NCBI GenBank assembly: GCA_030685235.1 | Contig: MU839115.1 | Span: forward strand, 310,001 to 374,000 | Direction of reading: 5' to 3' | DNA length: 64,000 bases | DNA from: Copromyces sp. CBS 386.78 | Lineage: Eukaryota > Ascomycota > Sordariomycetes > Sordariales > Sordariaceae | Position numbers and translations under genes: made by a program | Shown: positions 11,216-25,193 of the stretch, piece after piece | Position numbering within the stretch: the first letter of the stretch is position 1 | Layout of the letters: every line of letters begins with the position of its first letter | The notes under the pieces: model-generated | The model's input: the letters and a program-made list of their open reading frames with translations, nothing else | Database searches by the model: none | Told to the model about the DNA's origin: nothing

Positions 11216-12931
11216 CTACTCCTCAGGCCCGGGCCTGCCATCGAGCCACTTGGACATGTAAGGCCCGTCGAGCCAATACCCGAGCTTCCTGTAATAGCTA
11301 CGCACACCGACACCAGAAATGACGCTGATCTTTACGCTTCCATGTTCGTCCCTCGCAATCCTCTCAGCCTCCTCCATGAGGAGCGTACCGAAACCCTGAT
11401 GCTGGAACTTCCTTGGGTCTCTGACGTGCAAAGGCACAGCCATGCCATAAACGTGCAGCTCACGGACCAAACTGGTCGGCTGCCCAACCAGCTCCTCACG
11501 GAACGTGTACTTCTCGGAACACTTACGCAGGCGGAGCAGACCAACCAAGATATCTTGCTTGGGATCCTCGAAGGCCAGGAAGGTCTCCCAGCCGCCGTTG
11601 GCAGTGTAGTCGCGACGGACAAGCTCGATCTGGTTCGGTCTGATCTTGTTCTTGACCTCGTTCACACCAACCTCACGAGTGCGCACATCGCGGCAGGTGG
11701 TTCCAAAGTCCTTCATACGCGCCAGAGCCAGCTCGCGCAGATTACCGTTCTCGACACCGGACGTTACCAGCGGCATGGGAATATCACGCTGGACGCGGTA
11801 GATACGGGTCCAAGGAGGAACAAGGGCCATTATCCTTGCCACGAGGTCGATCAATCCGTTGGGCGTGTAGTTTTGATACCTCCCTGTCCTCCACAATTCG
11901 TACAGGCCCGTTCCACGGATGACAAGGGTAGGGTAAATTTTGAGGCCATCGGTACGGAAAGCTGGGTTCTCGAAGTACTCCCGGAACTGGTCGAGATCTC
12001 TCTCCATGCCGACGTTGGGAAGATCGGGCATCATGTGACTGACCACCTTGAAACCGGCATCCTTGGCGAGGCAGAAGGTCTCAGCGACGGCAGCAACGGT
12101 GTGACCACGGTTGGTATCGCGGGCGACATCTTCGTAAAGGGACTGGACACCGATTTCGAGACGGGTGCAGCCGTAACGCAGCATGCTCGAAAGATGGGGC
12201 TGAAGACAGTAATCCGGTCTCGTCTCTATCGTGATACCCACACACTTGATGTTGCTCTGCTCTCCCGACCTAACCGCCTCGTCCACGTTCAAGGTTCCGT
12301 AACCGCTCAGGGCGTTGTGTAGTTGGGAAATAAACTCATCTCTGTAAGATTCGGGGAGCGACATGAAGGTGCCGCCCATGATAATGTATTCAACCTTGTC
12401 TACCGAGTGACCCAACGACTTTAGCTGATCAACTCGTCCTCTCGCCTGCTCGAAGGGGTCGTAGCGAGCCCGGATGGCTCTCATCGATGTCGGCTCATAT
12501 CCCGTGTATGACTGTGTGCTGTATTCGAAATCCGAGTCCGGGCCACCGGGGCAGTAGACGCAAATGTTGCCGGTATACGCGATATGGGGGCATCGATGGG
12601 GCTTGCACATGACAGCCACTACCGCGATACCCGACGAGGTTCTGATGGGCTTGGCGATGAGTCTGGGCAAGATGTACTTCTTGTAATATTCGGGGACGGC
12701 GGCAATAATGGCGGTCAATGGAGGGACGTTGTTGATCTTGTGCTTCTTCGCGAACTTGGATCGGAGGCTGTTGAGGTTGATGTCCTTTTGCGGACGGCCG
12801 TTCTGGGCGGCTTCATGGTCTTCGATGAGCGCGTTCGCGATGTCGGCGCAACACCTCAGAAACCTGTCGTTTTCGGACGGCAAGTTGGCGTCCTTCTTGC
12901 TGCGAGTTACTGTGACCGTTGTTGTCGCCAT
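11216..12931 (-). CDS. elp3: Elongator complex catalytic subunit Elp3
   Basis: Intronless gene for 571 residues. Elp3 adds the carboxymethyl precursor to wobble uridine (U34) of tRNAs using acetyl-CoA and radical SAM chemistry, within the six-subunit Elongator complex. The radical SAM iron-sulfur ligands are C114, C124 and C127 (Cx9CxxC, typical of Elp3). A GNAT acetyltransferase domain fills roughly residues 400-571, with the [14 protein letters not shown] acetyl-CoA loop and YYRKLGY near the end. Length matches the family. The ATG at 12931 is in good context (AAAAATGGC); an in-frame upstream extension begins only with TTG. It is divergent from the succinyl-CoA ligase gene. Confidence 0.97.
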   Translation of the reverse strand: MATTTVTVTRSKKDANLPSENDRFLRCCADIANALIEDHEAAQNGRPQKDINLNSLRSKFAKKHKINNVPPLTAIIAAVPEYYKKYILPRLIAKPIRTSSGIAVVAVMCKPHRCPHIAYTGNICVYCPGGPDSDFEYSTQSYTGYEPTSMRAIRARYDPFEQARGRVDQLKSLGHSVDKVEYIIMGGTFMSLPESYRDEFISQLHNALSGYGTLNVDEAVRSGEQSNIKCVGITIETRPDYCLQPHLSSMLRYGCTRLEIGVQSLYEDVARDTNRGHTVAAVAETFCLAKDAGFKVVSHMMPDLPNVGMERDLDQFREYFENPAFRTDGLKIYPTLVIRGTGLYELWRTGRYQNYTPNGLIDLVARIMALVPPWTRIYRVQRDIPMPLVTSGVENGNLRELALARMKDFGTTCRDVRTREVGVNEVKNKIRPNQIELVRRDYTANGGWETFLAFEDPKQDILVGLLRLRKCSEKYTFREELVGQPTSLVRELHVYGMAVPLHVRDPRKFQHQGFGTLLMEEAERIARDEHGSVKISVISGVGVRSYYRKLGYWLDGPYMSKWLDGRPGPEE

Positions 12932-15344
<2,413 letters not shown>

Positions 15345-16295
15345 AGGAAAGTTTGAAGGAGTATAATTCTTAATCTTTTGAACTTTTTCTTTTTGTCTTA
15401 TTTTCAGGCGGGACGGATGAATAGTAGCAGCAGCCAGCCAACCACCTAACCAACCAACCAAAACATTTTGTACATGTTTCCTCTGTCTCGCGCGCGGAGA
15501 AGTCTTGCATTTTTGGTTCACCCTATCTGCCAGTCTGGTCGGTGCAGAAAGAAGCAGGGAATGTCTAGTGTGCTGCATCTGTGACTGTGTGTCTCGGGAT
15601 GCCAATGAAGAGTTTGATATAGATATTTTGCCATCGCCAATGGGGCGTGGGAAATGGGCGTATAACGTGGTGCATTGATATCCCCTTTCCACGTCTTGCG
15701 AATTTTTGGTAGAGAGATAGAGGTGAAATCAAGGACTGGGTGTGAGCGGTCAGGTATTCATAATTCATATTACCTTAAAAATATCTTTCAGGGAGCACTT
15801 CATGTTTTGATACGTTCAGGTGGCTCAGGTGGGGATGTAGCTCTAGGTTCACCAATATGAAACATGATTTATTCACCTGCTTTCAGCGGCAAGTATCAAT
15901 ACATCATATTCATTGTATAGCTACGCCGTTATTTGCTAGCAACAAGGTAAAGGAAGATGTAAATCCCCCACAGCGGGAAACACGAAGAATCAGTACTTGA
16001 AAAGAAGCCAGAAATTCCATTGCTCAGTTGAACCCTTCGCCGTCCGTAAAACTCCATATCCGAATGCGGCTGATGTATAGACTAATAACAGAGAAGCCGC
16101 GCCAGCCTACCACCGATCAAAGCAGCCAAATACCAGCCCCAGTTGCTGGATTCTCCATCCTTCGCTTTCACCGTCCGCTATCAAGAGTCCAAATCCTCCT
16201 GGTTCCAGAGTGCTGATATGCAAGCCATATTTGCATCCCAACCAGCACTGTGGTTGTTGCTCTTACTGCCCATCCCCCACCCTCTGAAAGATGTG
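15345..16295. other. intergenic region between convergent genes
   Basis: This lies between the 3' ends of succinyl-CoA ligase alpha and the ubiquitin-conjugating enzyme. No coding sequence or RNA gene is recognised. It should contain both 3' UTRs. Confidence 0.4.
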
Positions 16296-17249
16296 TTACT
16301 GCTCGCCGAGGAGCCGTGCGGTGATATCGCCCATATACGCTTCCTCGAGTTCGTAGTCGTTGCCTCCGTTCCGGTCAATACCCACGAAAAGAAAAGCTTC
16401 AACAACCTTGTCTACGTCGAATCCCATGTTGACAAAACGGTCCACCAGGTCCTTATTGTAGCCAGCATATCTGTGTTCAAATTGCCACGCAGGCGCGCAA
16501 GGTTAGTAAACCCTGACTTTTCATTCCGAGTTTCCAGCAATGTAGTGTCCATATGGCCCTTGCTTAACTTAGATTGTTCACCACTGTCCCGGGAAGGTCA
16601 TAAGCCAACGTACCTGGTGGCATCGTTCCTTGAACCCTCCTTTGAACTTTCGTCATACTTGAGAGGAATTGCCTCCACCCTGGGCGCGCCCGCATACTTA
16701 ACGGCCCAGTCGTGTGCCGTTCGGGCAAACAGCTTGGGGTTCTCGATCAACATCTTGGCGACCTGGGCGTCCTGGGGATCCTTCGGGTTCGGCGATTCGA
16801 GAAGCATTCGTACAGCGAGCAGCGCTGTCTTGATAGTGCCGACCGGCGACCATGCCGTTCCGAGAATATCGAGGCAGATGGCGCCCTGTGAGAAGAACAT
16901 GGACGTTAGTTTAGCCTTGTTGAAACCTCCAGTCCACTTCCTGACATAAAGCACAAACACCGCTGGTAAAAAGGAGGAAGGAACGTACAGTGACGCTGCT
17001 GATGTTGGGGTGCCAGATCTTCGTGATAAGGCACATCGCGGGCGGCTTGAACGGGTACTTATCCGGAATCTGAATGTCGACCTCGTATGTACCCCCGGCG
17101 TAGGGCGAGTCCGGAGGGCCGCTGAAGGTGCCTTTGAGGTGCGACAGATTGCTAGAGTTAAGGGGTTCGGCCATGACACCCGAAGTCTCTCTGTCGTTCC
17201 ATATGTCCTGTAGTTCCTTCGCAACGCGGCGCTCACGGGTAGTCGCCAT
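16296..17249 (-). CDS. ubc1: ubiquitin-conjugating enzyme E2 with C-terminal UBA domain (Ubc1/E2-25K type)
   Basis: Class II E2 that builds ubiquitin chains for proteasomal degradation. Exons are 17249-16989, 16885-16614 and 16470-16296, giving 235 residues. The UBC fold covers about residues 1-150, with the HPN motif (WHPNISS) shortly before the catalytic cysteine C91 in GAICLDIL. A linker leads to a UBA domain near residues 190-232 (YNKDLVDRFVNMGFD, then ELEEAYMGDITARLLGEQ). This domain order is diagnostic for yeast Ubc1 and animal UBE2K. The first two introns have GTACGT donors. The gene is divergent from rpt2, a proteasome subunit; a functional link is suggestive only. Confidence 0.96.
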
Positions 17250-18342
17250 GGTAAGTGATGTGGTGTTGGTGCAGCGGGATGGGTATATTGCGCTGAAGTG
17301 GAAGTACGTGAAGTATATGCCACGCAAATAAAATCGTAGGAAGAGAAGTGTTCAGCAGAAGTAGAATAATCACTGATAAGATAACCGTGTGGAGGGGTCG
17401 AGGAGGTCCGTGAATAACGTTTGCAAAGGTGGAAGGGTTTCCAAGTGATGGAGGAGCTGATAGTAGAACAAGTGACGGAAGGGTTTAAGTTTCCATCCGC
17501 AACTAATCGAGGCTTAGCAAACCGGGCCCTCCTACTTAGGGATTGCAGGGTGAATGCAAGGCTGCAAGAACGTTCGCTGACAAGGTGAGATGGTGGTCGT
17601 CACTTCCTGTCGAGGGAAAGGAAAGTTCAGAAAGGCAACCTGAGTGAAGAGTCGAGGTGGGGCGCCGCGTCCGTAGAGGTGCCCAAAAGTGCCAAGACTC
17701 GAACTGCTCACACAGTTGGCGAGCGTGGTGTTCTGTGTTGGAGAAGCTGCAATGGAACGAACTTGACTATTTGGTATTGTTTGACCGCCCCAACCACGCA
17801 TTGTTTTATTTCTCAGTATGCGAGCAAAGTTGAGGATGAATGATCACTGTCGCCCTCCAATGTACACACAGTTGCGACGGGATAGGATGGAAGCGGGAGG
17901 CTCTGCCGACAGGTCCCCTCCCTTCAATGCCGTGGCCATGGGAAACAGTCCGTCATGCGGTACAGTACAAGCTGTGCACCTGCGAATGTGTAGTCGGTGG
18001 ACAGATCAAATGCAAGTACACGGTGAAATACCAGGAGCACTCGAACGATATGCATGGTGTTGTTGCCCCCGGCAGCTTAATAGCTTCTGGTGGTCTGTGC
18101 GTCAGGTGTGCGACTGGACGGATGTCGCGTTCCACTGGGGCCTGAACTGGAGCTCGCCATCGCAACCTCAAACGGGCATCCGCCAACAACGAACTCCAGG
18201 ACAACCATTCCTTTCCATCACTGCCGCCCCCGCTCAACGACTTAATATCGTGCGGTGCTCTTACGACTCGATATTATAATCCTTAACACACCGTCGAACC
18301 CTCCACCACACTTCCAAGAGTTGCGCAAGGCGAACCGTCGAC
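17250..18342. other. divergent promoter region, ubc1 and rpt2
   Basis: This 1.1-kb region separates two ubiquitin-proteasome genes transcribed away from each other. A 153-codon frame at 17818-18279 has no recognisable domain and a composition unlike the neighbouring genes, so it is not called. I could not see a yeast-type proteasome control element (GGTGGCAAA). Confidence 0.4.
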
Positions 18343-19950
18343 ATGGTCAGTTGGCTGCAATACGGAGCTGAGCTCAAGCTTGCAATGCATCACATACTGA
18401 CAGTATGCGCAGGGTCAAAATCAGTCTGGCATGGGCCAAGGCCAGGACCCTTCAAAGTCCAAGAAAGATAAGGTAGAATATTCTGATGGCTTCTTCGTTG
18501 CGCTGGGCGTTGTTGTCTTACGAGACTCGAGCGCTGACATCATGGACATCGCTAACCACCATCGCCACCAAAACAGAAAGATAAGCCCAAGTACGAGCCG
18601 CCGCCGAAGCCAACCACCCGCATCGGCCGCAAGAAGAAGAGACAGGGCGGTGCTAGTGCTGCCGCCAAGCTCCCCTCAGTGTATCCGACAAGTCGGTGCA
18701 AACTCCGACTCCTACGAATGCAACGAATCCACGATCATCTGCTGCTCGAGGAAGAATATGTCGAGAATCAGGAACGCCTACGCAAGGCAAAGACCGCTAA
18801 GGACAGCAACGCTCCTGCGTCCGAGCTCGAGGCTGCCGACCGCATGGCTGACGAGCGCTCTCGTGTCGATGACATGCGCGGCAGCCCCATGGGTGTCGGT
18901 GTCCTGGAGGAGTTGATCGACGACGACCACGCCATCGTTTCTAGCACATCAGGACCGGAGTACTATGTTAGCATCATGAGCTTCGTCGACAAAGACCTGC
19001 TGGAGCCCGGCGCCAGCGTTTTGCTACATCACAAGAGTGTCAGCATTGTTGGCGTGCTCACCGACGACACAGATCCGGCCGTTAGCGTCATGAAGCTCGA
19101 TAAGGCGCCCACGGAGTCGTACGCGGATATCGGTGGTTTGGAACAGCAGATCCAGGAAGTTCGCGAATCAGTCGAGCTTCCATTGCTGCATCCGGAGCTC
19201 TACGAGGAAATGGGTATCAAGCCGCCCAAGGGTGTCATTCTCTACGGTGCTCCCGGTACCGGCAAGACCCTCCTTGCCAAGGCTGTGGCAAACCAAACTT
19301 CGGCAACGTTCTTGCGCATCGTTGGTAGTGAGCTTATCCAGAAGTATCTTGGTGACGGTCCGCGACTGGTTCGCCAGCTTTTCCAGGTATGTAAAAGTTT
19401 CTCAAGTTCCGCTCTCATGTATATACTCTAACATGTTCCTTAGGTTGCCGCCGAGAATGCCCCATCCATCGTGTTCATCGACGAAATCGACGCCATCGGC
19501 ACCAAGCGTTATGACTCCACATCGGGTGGTGAGCGTGAAATCCAGAGAACCATGTTGGAGCTGTTGAACCAGCTCGATGGTTTCGACGACCGTGGAGACG
19601 TCAAGGTCATCATGGCCACCAACAAGATCGAGTCGCTCGACCCTGCTTTGATCCGTCCTGGCCGTATCGACCGCAAGATTCTCTTCGAGAATCCCGACCA
19701 GAACACCAAGCGCAAGATCTTCACGCTTCACACCAGCAAGATGTCGCTCAACGAGGATGTTGACCTGGAGGAGTTCATTGCCCAGAAGGATGATCTTTCG
19801 GGTGCCGACATCAAGGCTATCTGCTCCGAGGCCGGTCTTATGGCCCTTCGTGAGCGCAGAATGAGGGTGCAGATGGCTGACTTCAGAGCTGCTCGTGAAA
19901 GAGTCTTGCGCACGAAACAGGAAGGCGAGCCCGAGGGCTTGTACTTGTAA
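18343..19950 (+). CDS. rpt2: 26S proteasome regulatory ATPase Rpt2
   Basis: One of six AAA-ATPases in the base of the 19S particle; it unfolds substrates and opens the 20S gate. Exons are 18343-18345 (the ATG alone), 18413-18472, 18577-19386 and 19444-19950, giving 459 residues. The spliced N-terminus MGQNQSG fits N-myristoylation, a known feature of Rpt2. Walker A is GAPGTGKT near residue 244, Walker B is VFIDEID, and the C-terminus ends LYL, the hydrophobic-Tyr-X gate-opening motif. A coiled-coil-like Glu/Lys/Arg-rich segment precedes the OB domain. Identity is secure; the start rests on the intron directly after the ATG. Confidence 0.96.
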
Positions 19951-20275
19951 CATAATCGCATATCATCAGGTCTAATTTGCAAGACGTTTCAGATCTGGGC
20001 GGATTACGAATGACATGGGATCTGACAATCCAGCTTTGAGATGGCGGTATTCGGCCATCACTAAGCCTAGCTTGGCTTGGGTGAAGATATAGGGATACCG
20101 TAGCGTTTTCTCATAGCGAAAGATTCAATAAAGGTTGGTTCATCTTAGGGTATGTTTTCCGCTCCTTAAACTGTTGATTTGGTCATTCATCATGAAGTCC
20201 AGCTTCGTGTCAATTCTATTATACAAACCATGAAGGCTATGACCGCCTCTCGTCTCACTCCCTAAACTTCACCCT
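19951..20275. other. intergenic region between convergent genes
   Basis: This 325-base spacer lies between the 3' ends of rpt2 and the SYLF-domain gene. It should contain their 3' UTRs; nothing else is seen. Confidence 0.4.
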
Positions 20276-21776
20276 TCACCTCTTTCGCCTGCTATCCCTC
20301 CCATACTCAAGAGGCAGCGTCTCATCTATCCTCCCGCGCCTATCCCTCTCTCTCTCCTCATACACCCATTCATCATCCACTTCCCTGCTCGAACCCCTAT
20401 GGTCCCCAGCACGTTCTCTCCTCCTTCCCTGCTGGTCCGCCGCCCGCAAAGCCTCCATCAACCCCATCGCCCCCTCCGGCCAAACCTTCTTACCATCCTT
20501 CCTACCTCTCCCTGGTTCCGGCCAAGGCACATCCCCCCTCAAAATCTCCTCCACGCTAATTCCCCCTCCTCCCATAAAACTCCGCATTTGCATCCCCCCT
20601 CGGCACCACCACCGTCCCATCCATCGACACCCCCGCATAAAGCCCTCGACTCCTGATATAACTATACACCAGCGGCTTCCCTTCCTTGTCCTTGTCTTTT
20701 TCCGACATAGAAGAACCCGACCTCAAAACACCCTCCACCCCCGCCCCAGCCCCCACCGGCCCAGCAACGATCCCTACATCCCCTCCCAGACTAACGCGCG
20801 GGTGCTCGGCGAAAGCTCTCACAGCCGAGGGGGTGCGTAAAACGCAAACGCAGTCGTAGATGTCAACTCCTGCTAGAAAGCCGGCGCCTAGGGAGTGGAT
20901 CAGGAAACCCGAGGGCGGGGACCATGTTACTTTTCCAGACGGTCCAGCAGGTAGGCGAGAAACAACAACACCGGACCCGGAAGATCCAGAAAGATGTAAT
21001 CCCGTGCGAAAGACGGTGAAGATGGCTAGGCCGGAGCAAGTGGCTAGGACGCGAGGGGGGATTTGGAGAAGGGGGGTTTTGCTGCTGCTGCTGCGGGAGG
21101 CAGAGGAACTCTGGTTAGAACTGCAAAAAGACTGAATAATACGAGCAGCCTTGTCACATTCTTGATCCATTGTTGACGGCCAGAAGGCTTCGGAGCCGAG
21201 GGCGTTGGTTAGTTTGTTGATGGGCGTGCCGGCTTTGAGGCTTAGTTGGTGGAGTCGTTCGCTGAAGGTTCGTTTGTCTTTGTTGGGGTTGTTGTCGTTG
21301 TCGTTGTTTGACTGTGAAGAGCAGCTTCCTGTTCCTGTGGGCATGAGAGCTCCTGACATCAATCCGGAACCACCTCCTGATCCGGAAGGATGTGAAATCA
21401 TCACCGGCCGTGGAGGCTTGGGTGGCGGAGGCGGGGAGTATCTACCACTTCCATTTTGTTGGTGTTGTGACGGCTGTGTTGTTGGTTGATGATGGTTATG
21501 GTAGCTGTAAGCCGGCGGAGCATGAGCAGAATTGTGTGCCGGGCCTGGCTGAGGTGCTTGTATGGGTTGTGGCGCTACTGGTGGTGTAGAAGGGTGATCA
21601 TGGTGATGATCATGTTGAGAAGAGTGGCCATGTTCATCTCGTCGACGTCGTCGTCGTCGGCGATGGTTCGGATCTCCTGAGCCACCATCTCCATAGATAC
21701 TGGCTGTCTCCTGGTAGTAGTCGGGATTGGTACCGCCTAATGCGGGTATGCGACCTCGATCTGCTCGTGATGACAT
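20276..21776 (-). CDS. SYLF-domain (Ysc84-like) protein with a frame break near the C-terminus
   Basis: The start is ATG 21776; an in-frame upstream ATG at 21920 would add 48 residues. The N-terminal half is low-complexity (Arg, His, Gln, Pro, Gly and Ser runs). The SYLF lipid-binding domain follows (CDKAARIIQSF, IPPRVL, GLAIFTVFRTG, then LGAGFLAGVDIYDCVCVL and RGLYAGVSMDGTVVV). Yeast Ysc84/Lsb proteins act at actin patches and bind phosphoinositides. The first frame hits TAG at 20556-20558, just after the family's DANAEFYG motif. The expected continuation (GISVEEILRGDVPWPEP) is in another frame, ending at 20276. One extra base in the C-rich run near 20562-20573 explains it: either a sequencing error or a truncating mutation. 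Confidence 0.82.
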
Positions 21777-22390
21777 TTGCGCAATAATGGTTTTCTGGAA
21801 ACACTGAGAGAACGTAGTCGAAGATCGTAAAGTCAAGATTCTCTGTCTAAGGGTAGAAATGTCTATGATACAAAGAGGAACAAAGATGCTAGTGTCATCG
21901 TACGCGTCGAAGTAAAGCATACCACATCAGTAGGAACCAGAGATACACGACCATACAAGCTGACAAGATACGACCGAGGCTGCCGTCAATTGCGCCTCAT
22001 CTTGAGAGGCAGTACCAATGTTTTGCCTTCGCCAAGCAATCCGGGACACCGGTCGACAACCAGTCGTTCCCCAAAATTTCCGAGTTGTACAGGCCAGCAG
22101 TTCCATCACCACCAAAGACATCGCGACATCGCGGGGCAGTGCAATGATGTCATCGCCCAGAGCCCTACTTACGGTTGACAGTGCAGTCTCCACACCGTCC
22201 GGAACTTCGGTCTAAGATTCATATTCGCACCGATGGCTCGTGCATAGTTTCAAAGTCTGGACCTTGAAAGCCCATTTCTCGTCAGCTCAAAAGAAGGCCA
22301 GAAAAAAACTGCTGAAGGCAAGGATGGTGAGATGGGAAAGAAGTTGGGAAAGTCAAAACTTCGCGAAGATCGGCAAAAAGAGATTTTTTT
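21777..22390. other. upstream region of the SYLF gene and 3' flank of tRNA-Met
   Basis: No further gene is supported. The left part should contain the SYLF gene leader. The right end, just beyond the 3' end of tRNA-Met, includes a TTTTT run on the minus strand that can serve as an RNA polymerase III terminator. Confidence 0.4.
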
Positions 22391-22495
22391 GGGACCTGGG
22401 AGGCTCGAACTCCCGACCTCAGGATTACTCTGATTTTTTAACCAGATCATATGAGTATATGAGACCTGCGCGCTAGCCAACTGCGCCAAGGTCCC
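22391..22495 (-). tRNA. tRNA-Met (anticodon CAU), with intron
   Basis: Read on the minus strand, the acceptor arms GGGACCT and AGGTCCC pair perfectly and the T-arm is GGGAG-TTCGAGC-CTCCC. The anticodon loop CTCATAA is interrupted after position 37 by an intron of about 31 nt, leaving a mature RNA of 74 nt. The loop matches elongator-type tRNA-Met. A second copy with a different intron lies on the plus strand at 39774-39878. Confidence 0.95.
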
Positions 22496-23996
22496 AATGT
22501 GAGTTAAGAAACAGAGCTTGGAATTATGTTTATGGGGTCCGCACAGGCATGCTGCCTCCGGAACACCATGCTTTTTGGGGGGTTAAAGGTTAATTGTTCG
22601 TTTTTGAATCCTACAGCTATGAGCTGAACACGATGGAATACCGATTTTTCGTTTGCAAGGGAAGAAGAGAAATGATAAAAGATAGCTGGGGGAAAGTGTA
22701 TAGACTCAAGGAAATAATCAGAAGTATCGATTTGTTCTCCATTCATTTGCACAAGGACAACAGTACCAACGTAAGTGGCATTCAGTTCGATTAGGAAGAG
22801 ACAATTGAGCCAGATACAGATGTAAGATATTTTGCTACATTGCAATTGCACCATTGGAGGTATAAAGTGTTGAGAAAATGCCACGAGAGGAAGAATGTTG
22901 GGTTGGCATGTTTCTTTTTGGGAAGTGATGCACAAGAGGTGATGTATATAGGTAAGTATCAGACATGAACACACCCTTGGACATTAAGCACACCTGGACA
23001 GCTCCCAGCTTGAGGAGAAGCAAATATCAATTTATGTAGACCATAGGTGGGTACCTGTTGTGTCTTGCTCTGTTGACGGAAAGTTACTTGAAGTAGAAGA
23101 CAGTGAAGCGAGGTATGCGTCCTCGCCAACGTCAGCTACTCGATCCAACGACAAGGGACAAGACTACACATGAACCCTACCTTGCGTTTGCTTCACTACT
23201 ACCCAACTCTCGGGCTTGGGGTTGAGGAGGTTTGTAGACTGCATAACTTCTTCAAGGGAAAATGCGCCCGAAGTCACAGAGTGATAACAAGGCCATTATT
23301 TGATTAGGTTGCCATGTGCCTTGAAACACACTGAGGTGTTGGGTTGTCGATTAGACGAAGACTTCATCAGTTTGCTGGCTATGACACTTGTAAAATGATC
23401 CAACAGCTAATGCCTAGTAACGCAGGACCAAGTGGTCTGTTGTCATATGCCATATTATACTTGAGTGTTGTCCGGAAGTGAGGTTGTACTGAGTCATGGA
23501 CTAGGGGCCGTTATTTGATGCTTGGAGATAGGGTTATCCTGCAAGCACTATGCCATGACATCAGAGGTTTTGGTTCGTAGACTAGTTGGCATTATTTGGC
23601 TAAGTACGCAATAGTCATTCATCGGCTTGCTTCAGCATGTTCGGGCTTGTGGACGGGGTGCCGCTGGACGGCATGGTCATCATCTACGAGACGCAAAGGT
23701 CCCTTTCTGTCATGAGAACACGCCTGGCACGCACCACACAAAGGTCCTGAACTGCATGCTGAACGCCCGGGGGTATTTGTCTTGTTTCTTCCATTCATCC
23801 CATGCATGATCTCTCCATTGGTTGTGTGATCTCATCATTTATTCGTATGAGGTCCCAAGCCTGGGACAAACTGCGAGTCGAAAAGCCACTGACTCCTCCA
23901 CATTTCCTCGCAGATGTTGATGATGCCCTGAACCGCGCCAATCTAGAGTGAAAACGCACAAAGGATAAAAAGTCGACGAAGCAACGGTTACTATCT
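22496..23996. other. intergenic region
   Basis: This 1.5-kb stretch lies upstream of tRNA-Met and downstream of the uL13 gene. A 156-codon minus-strand frame (22504-22974) has no family features and I do not call it. No repeat structure was recognised. Confidence 0.35.
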
Positions 23997-25193
23997 CTAG
24001 TAACCGAACTCCTTAAGAGCCTCGGCGGTCTTGTCGTTGACCTTGGCGCTCTTCTTGGCCTCGGAAAGCTGGCGGGCGGCGAGCTTCTTGCGCTCGTAGT
24101 AGGCGGCGCCCTTGGCCTTGCGGCGCTCCTCGAGTCTATCAAGCTGTTAGCATCAAACGGCGCGTGGCTTCGGGGAGCAAGAGCCTCGGCTCTAGCATAA
24201 CCAACGTACCTGGCAACAACATCCTCGTACTTCCAGCCGACCTCAGAGCTGAGACGGCCAACGGTGCAGAACTTGCGACCGGGCTGGAGTCTCAGGACAC
24301 GGAGGGCCTGGGGAACGACCATCTTCTTCTTCTTGTCATAGGGGGGAGGGACACCCTCGAAGACCTTGAGGCGCTCAAGGGCAGCGGCGCCACGGGCAGT
24401 CTTGTGGGGAATCATGCCGCGGACAGCCTTGTAGAAGATGCGGGAAGGAGCGCGGAAATGGAAGGGACCTGCGGGCAGTCAGTATCGTCTGACTGAGAAT
24501 GTCGACCGTCGTCGTCGTCGTTTCGGGAGGGCTGTAACTCACCACCGCGAGTGGGGTTGTACCGGGTCATCTTGCGCAGGTACGAGTGGTACTTGACTAT
24601 AATCGTGGTTTCGTGTCAGTTTGATTGTTCTCGTCGTTCGGCCCTCATTGTTCGTTTCGCCCATGACTGCGACTCCAACCTGTCCTCCTCTTGCTGTGTC
24701 CAATTCCAATATTCCCCCAAGTTCGTCCATCGTCCCAGTCATGTTTCTCGGTTTCGTGTAGGAGTGAAGGTGTAACGTACGCTTGGCGCGGAAGAACTCG
24801 CCAGAGATGTTGAGGGCCTCGCAGCGGACAACAACGATCTTCTGGCCGTTGAGGAGCTGCTTGGCGACGATGCTGGCGAGGCGACCGAGGAGGTGGCCCT
24901 TGCCGTCGATGACGACCTGTAAATTAACAGGTTAGCCATCACAAAACTGCTGCTGCCGCACCCTTGCCGTCAAAGGGCCCGTCTCGGTGTGCAATGTCCC
25001 TGATTTCCCCCGATTCCATATCCGTATCCATCGCCGTATCGAACATGTCGTCTCCATCTCATTCGGTGTCGCTGAAGCGGTCGGCAACCTGGCCATTCGT
25101 CGCGATACGGATAATGGAACCGGTGGAAACTACATCCATCATCAAATCGGTATTCGGGGATTCGCAACGTACCACAGACTCGAAAGAAGACAT
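23997..25193 (-). CDS. 60S ribosomal protein uL13 (L13A/L16)
   Basis: Large-subunit ribosomal protein of 202 residues. Five exons: 25193-25173, 24916-24781, 24596-24543, 24468-24210 and 24135-23997; phases agree throughout. The first exon encodes only seven residues. Family hallmarks are [15 protein letters not shown] near the N-terminus, [20 protein letters not shown], and [17 protein letters not shown] followed by [10 protein letters not shown]. The C-terminus is Lys/Arg/Ala-rich, as in eukaryotic L13A. Several donors are GTACGT. The ATG at 25193 is chosen because the exon encodes [12 protein letters not shown], matching the usual short N-terminus. The in-frame open sequence further upstream is leader. 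Confidence 0.97.

Noticed and set aside
17818..18279. 153-codon frame in the ubc1-rpt2 promoter region
   Set aside because: Trp/Cys-rich random-looking composition with no motif; position fits promoter DNA.
22504..22974. 156-codon minus-strand frame
   Set aside because: AT-rich with no domain, adjacent to tRNA-Met; nothing beyond length supports it.
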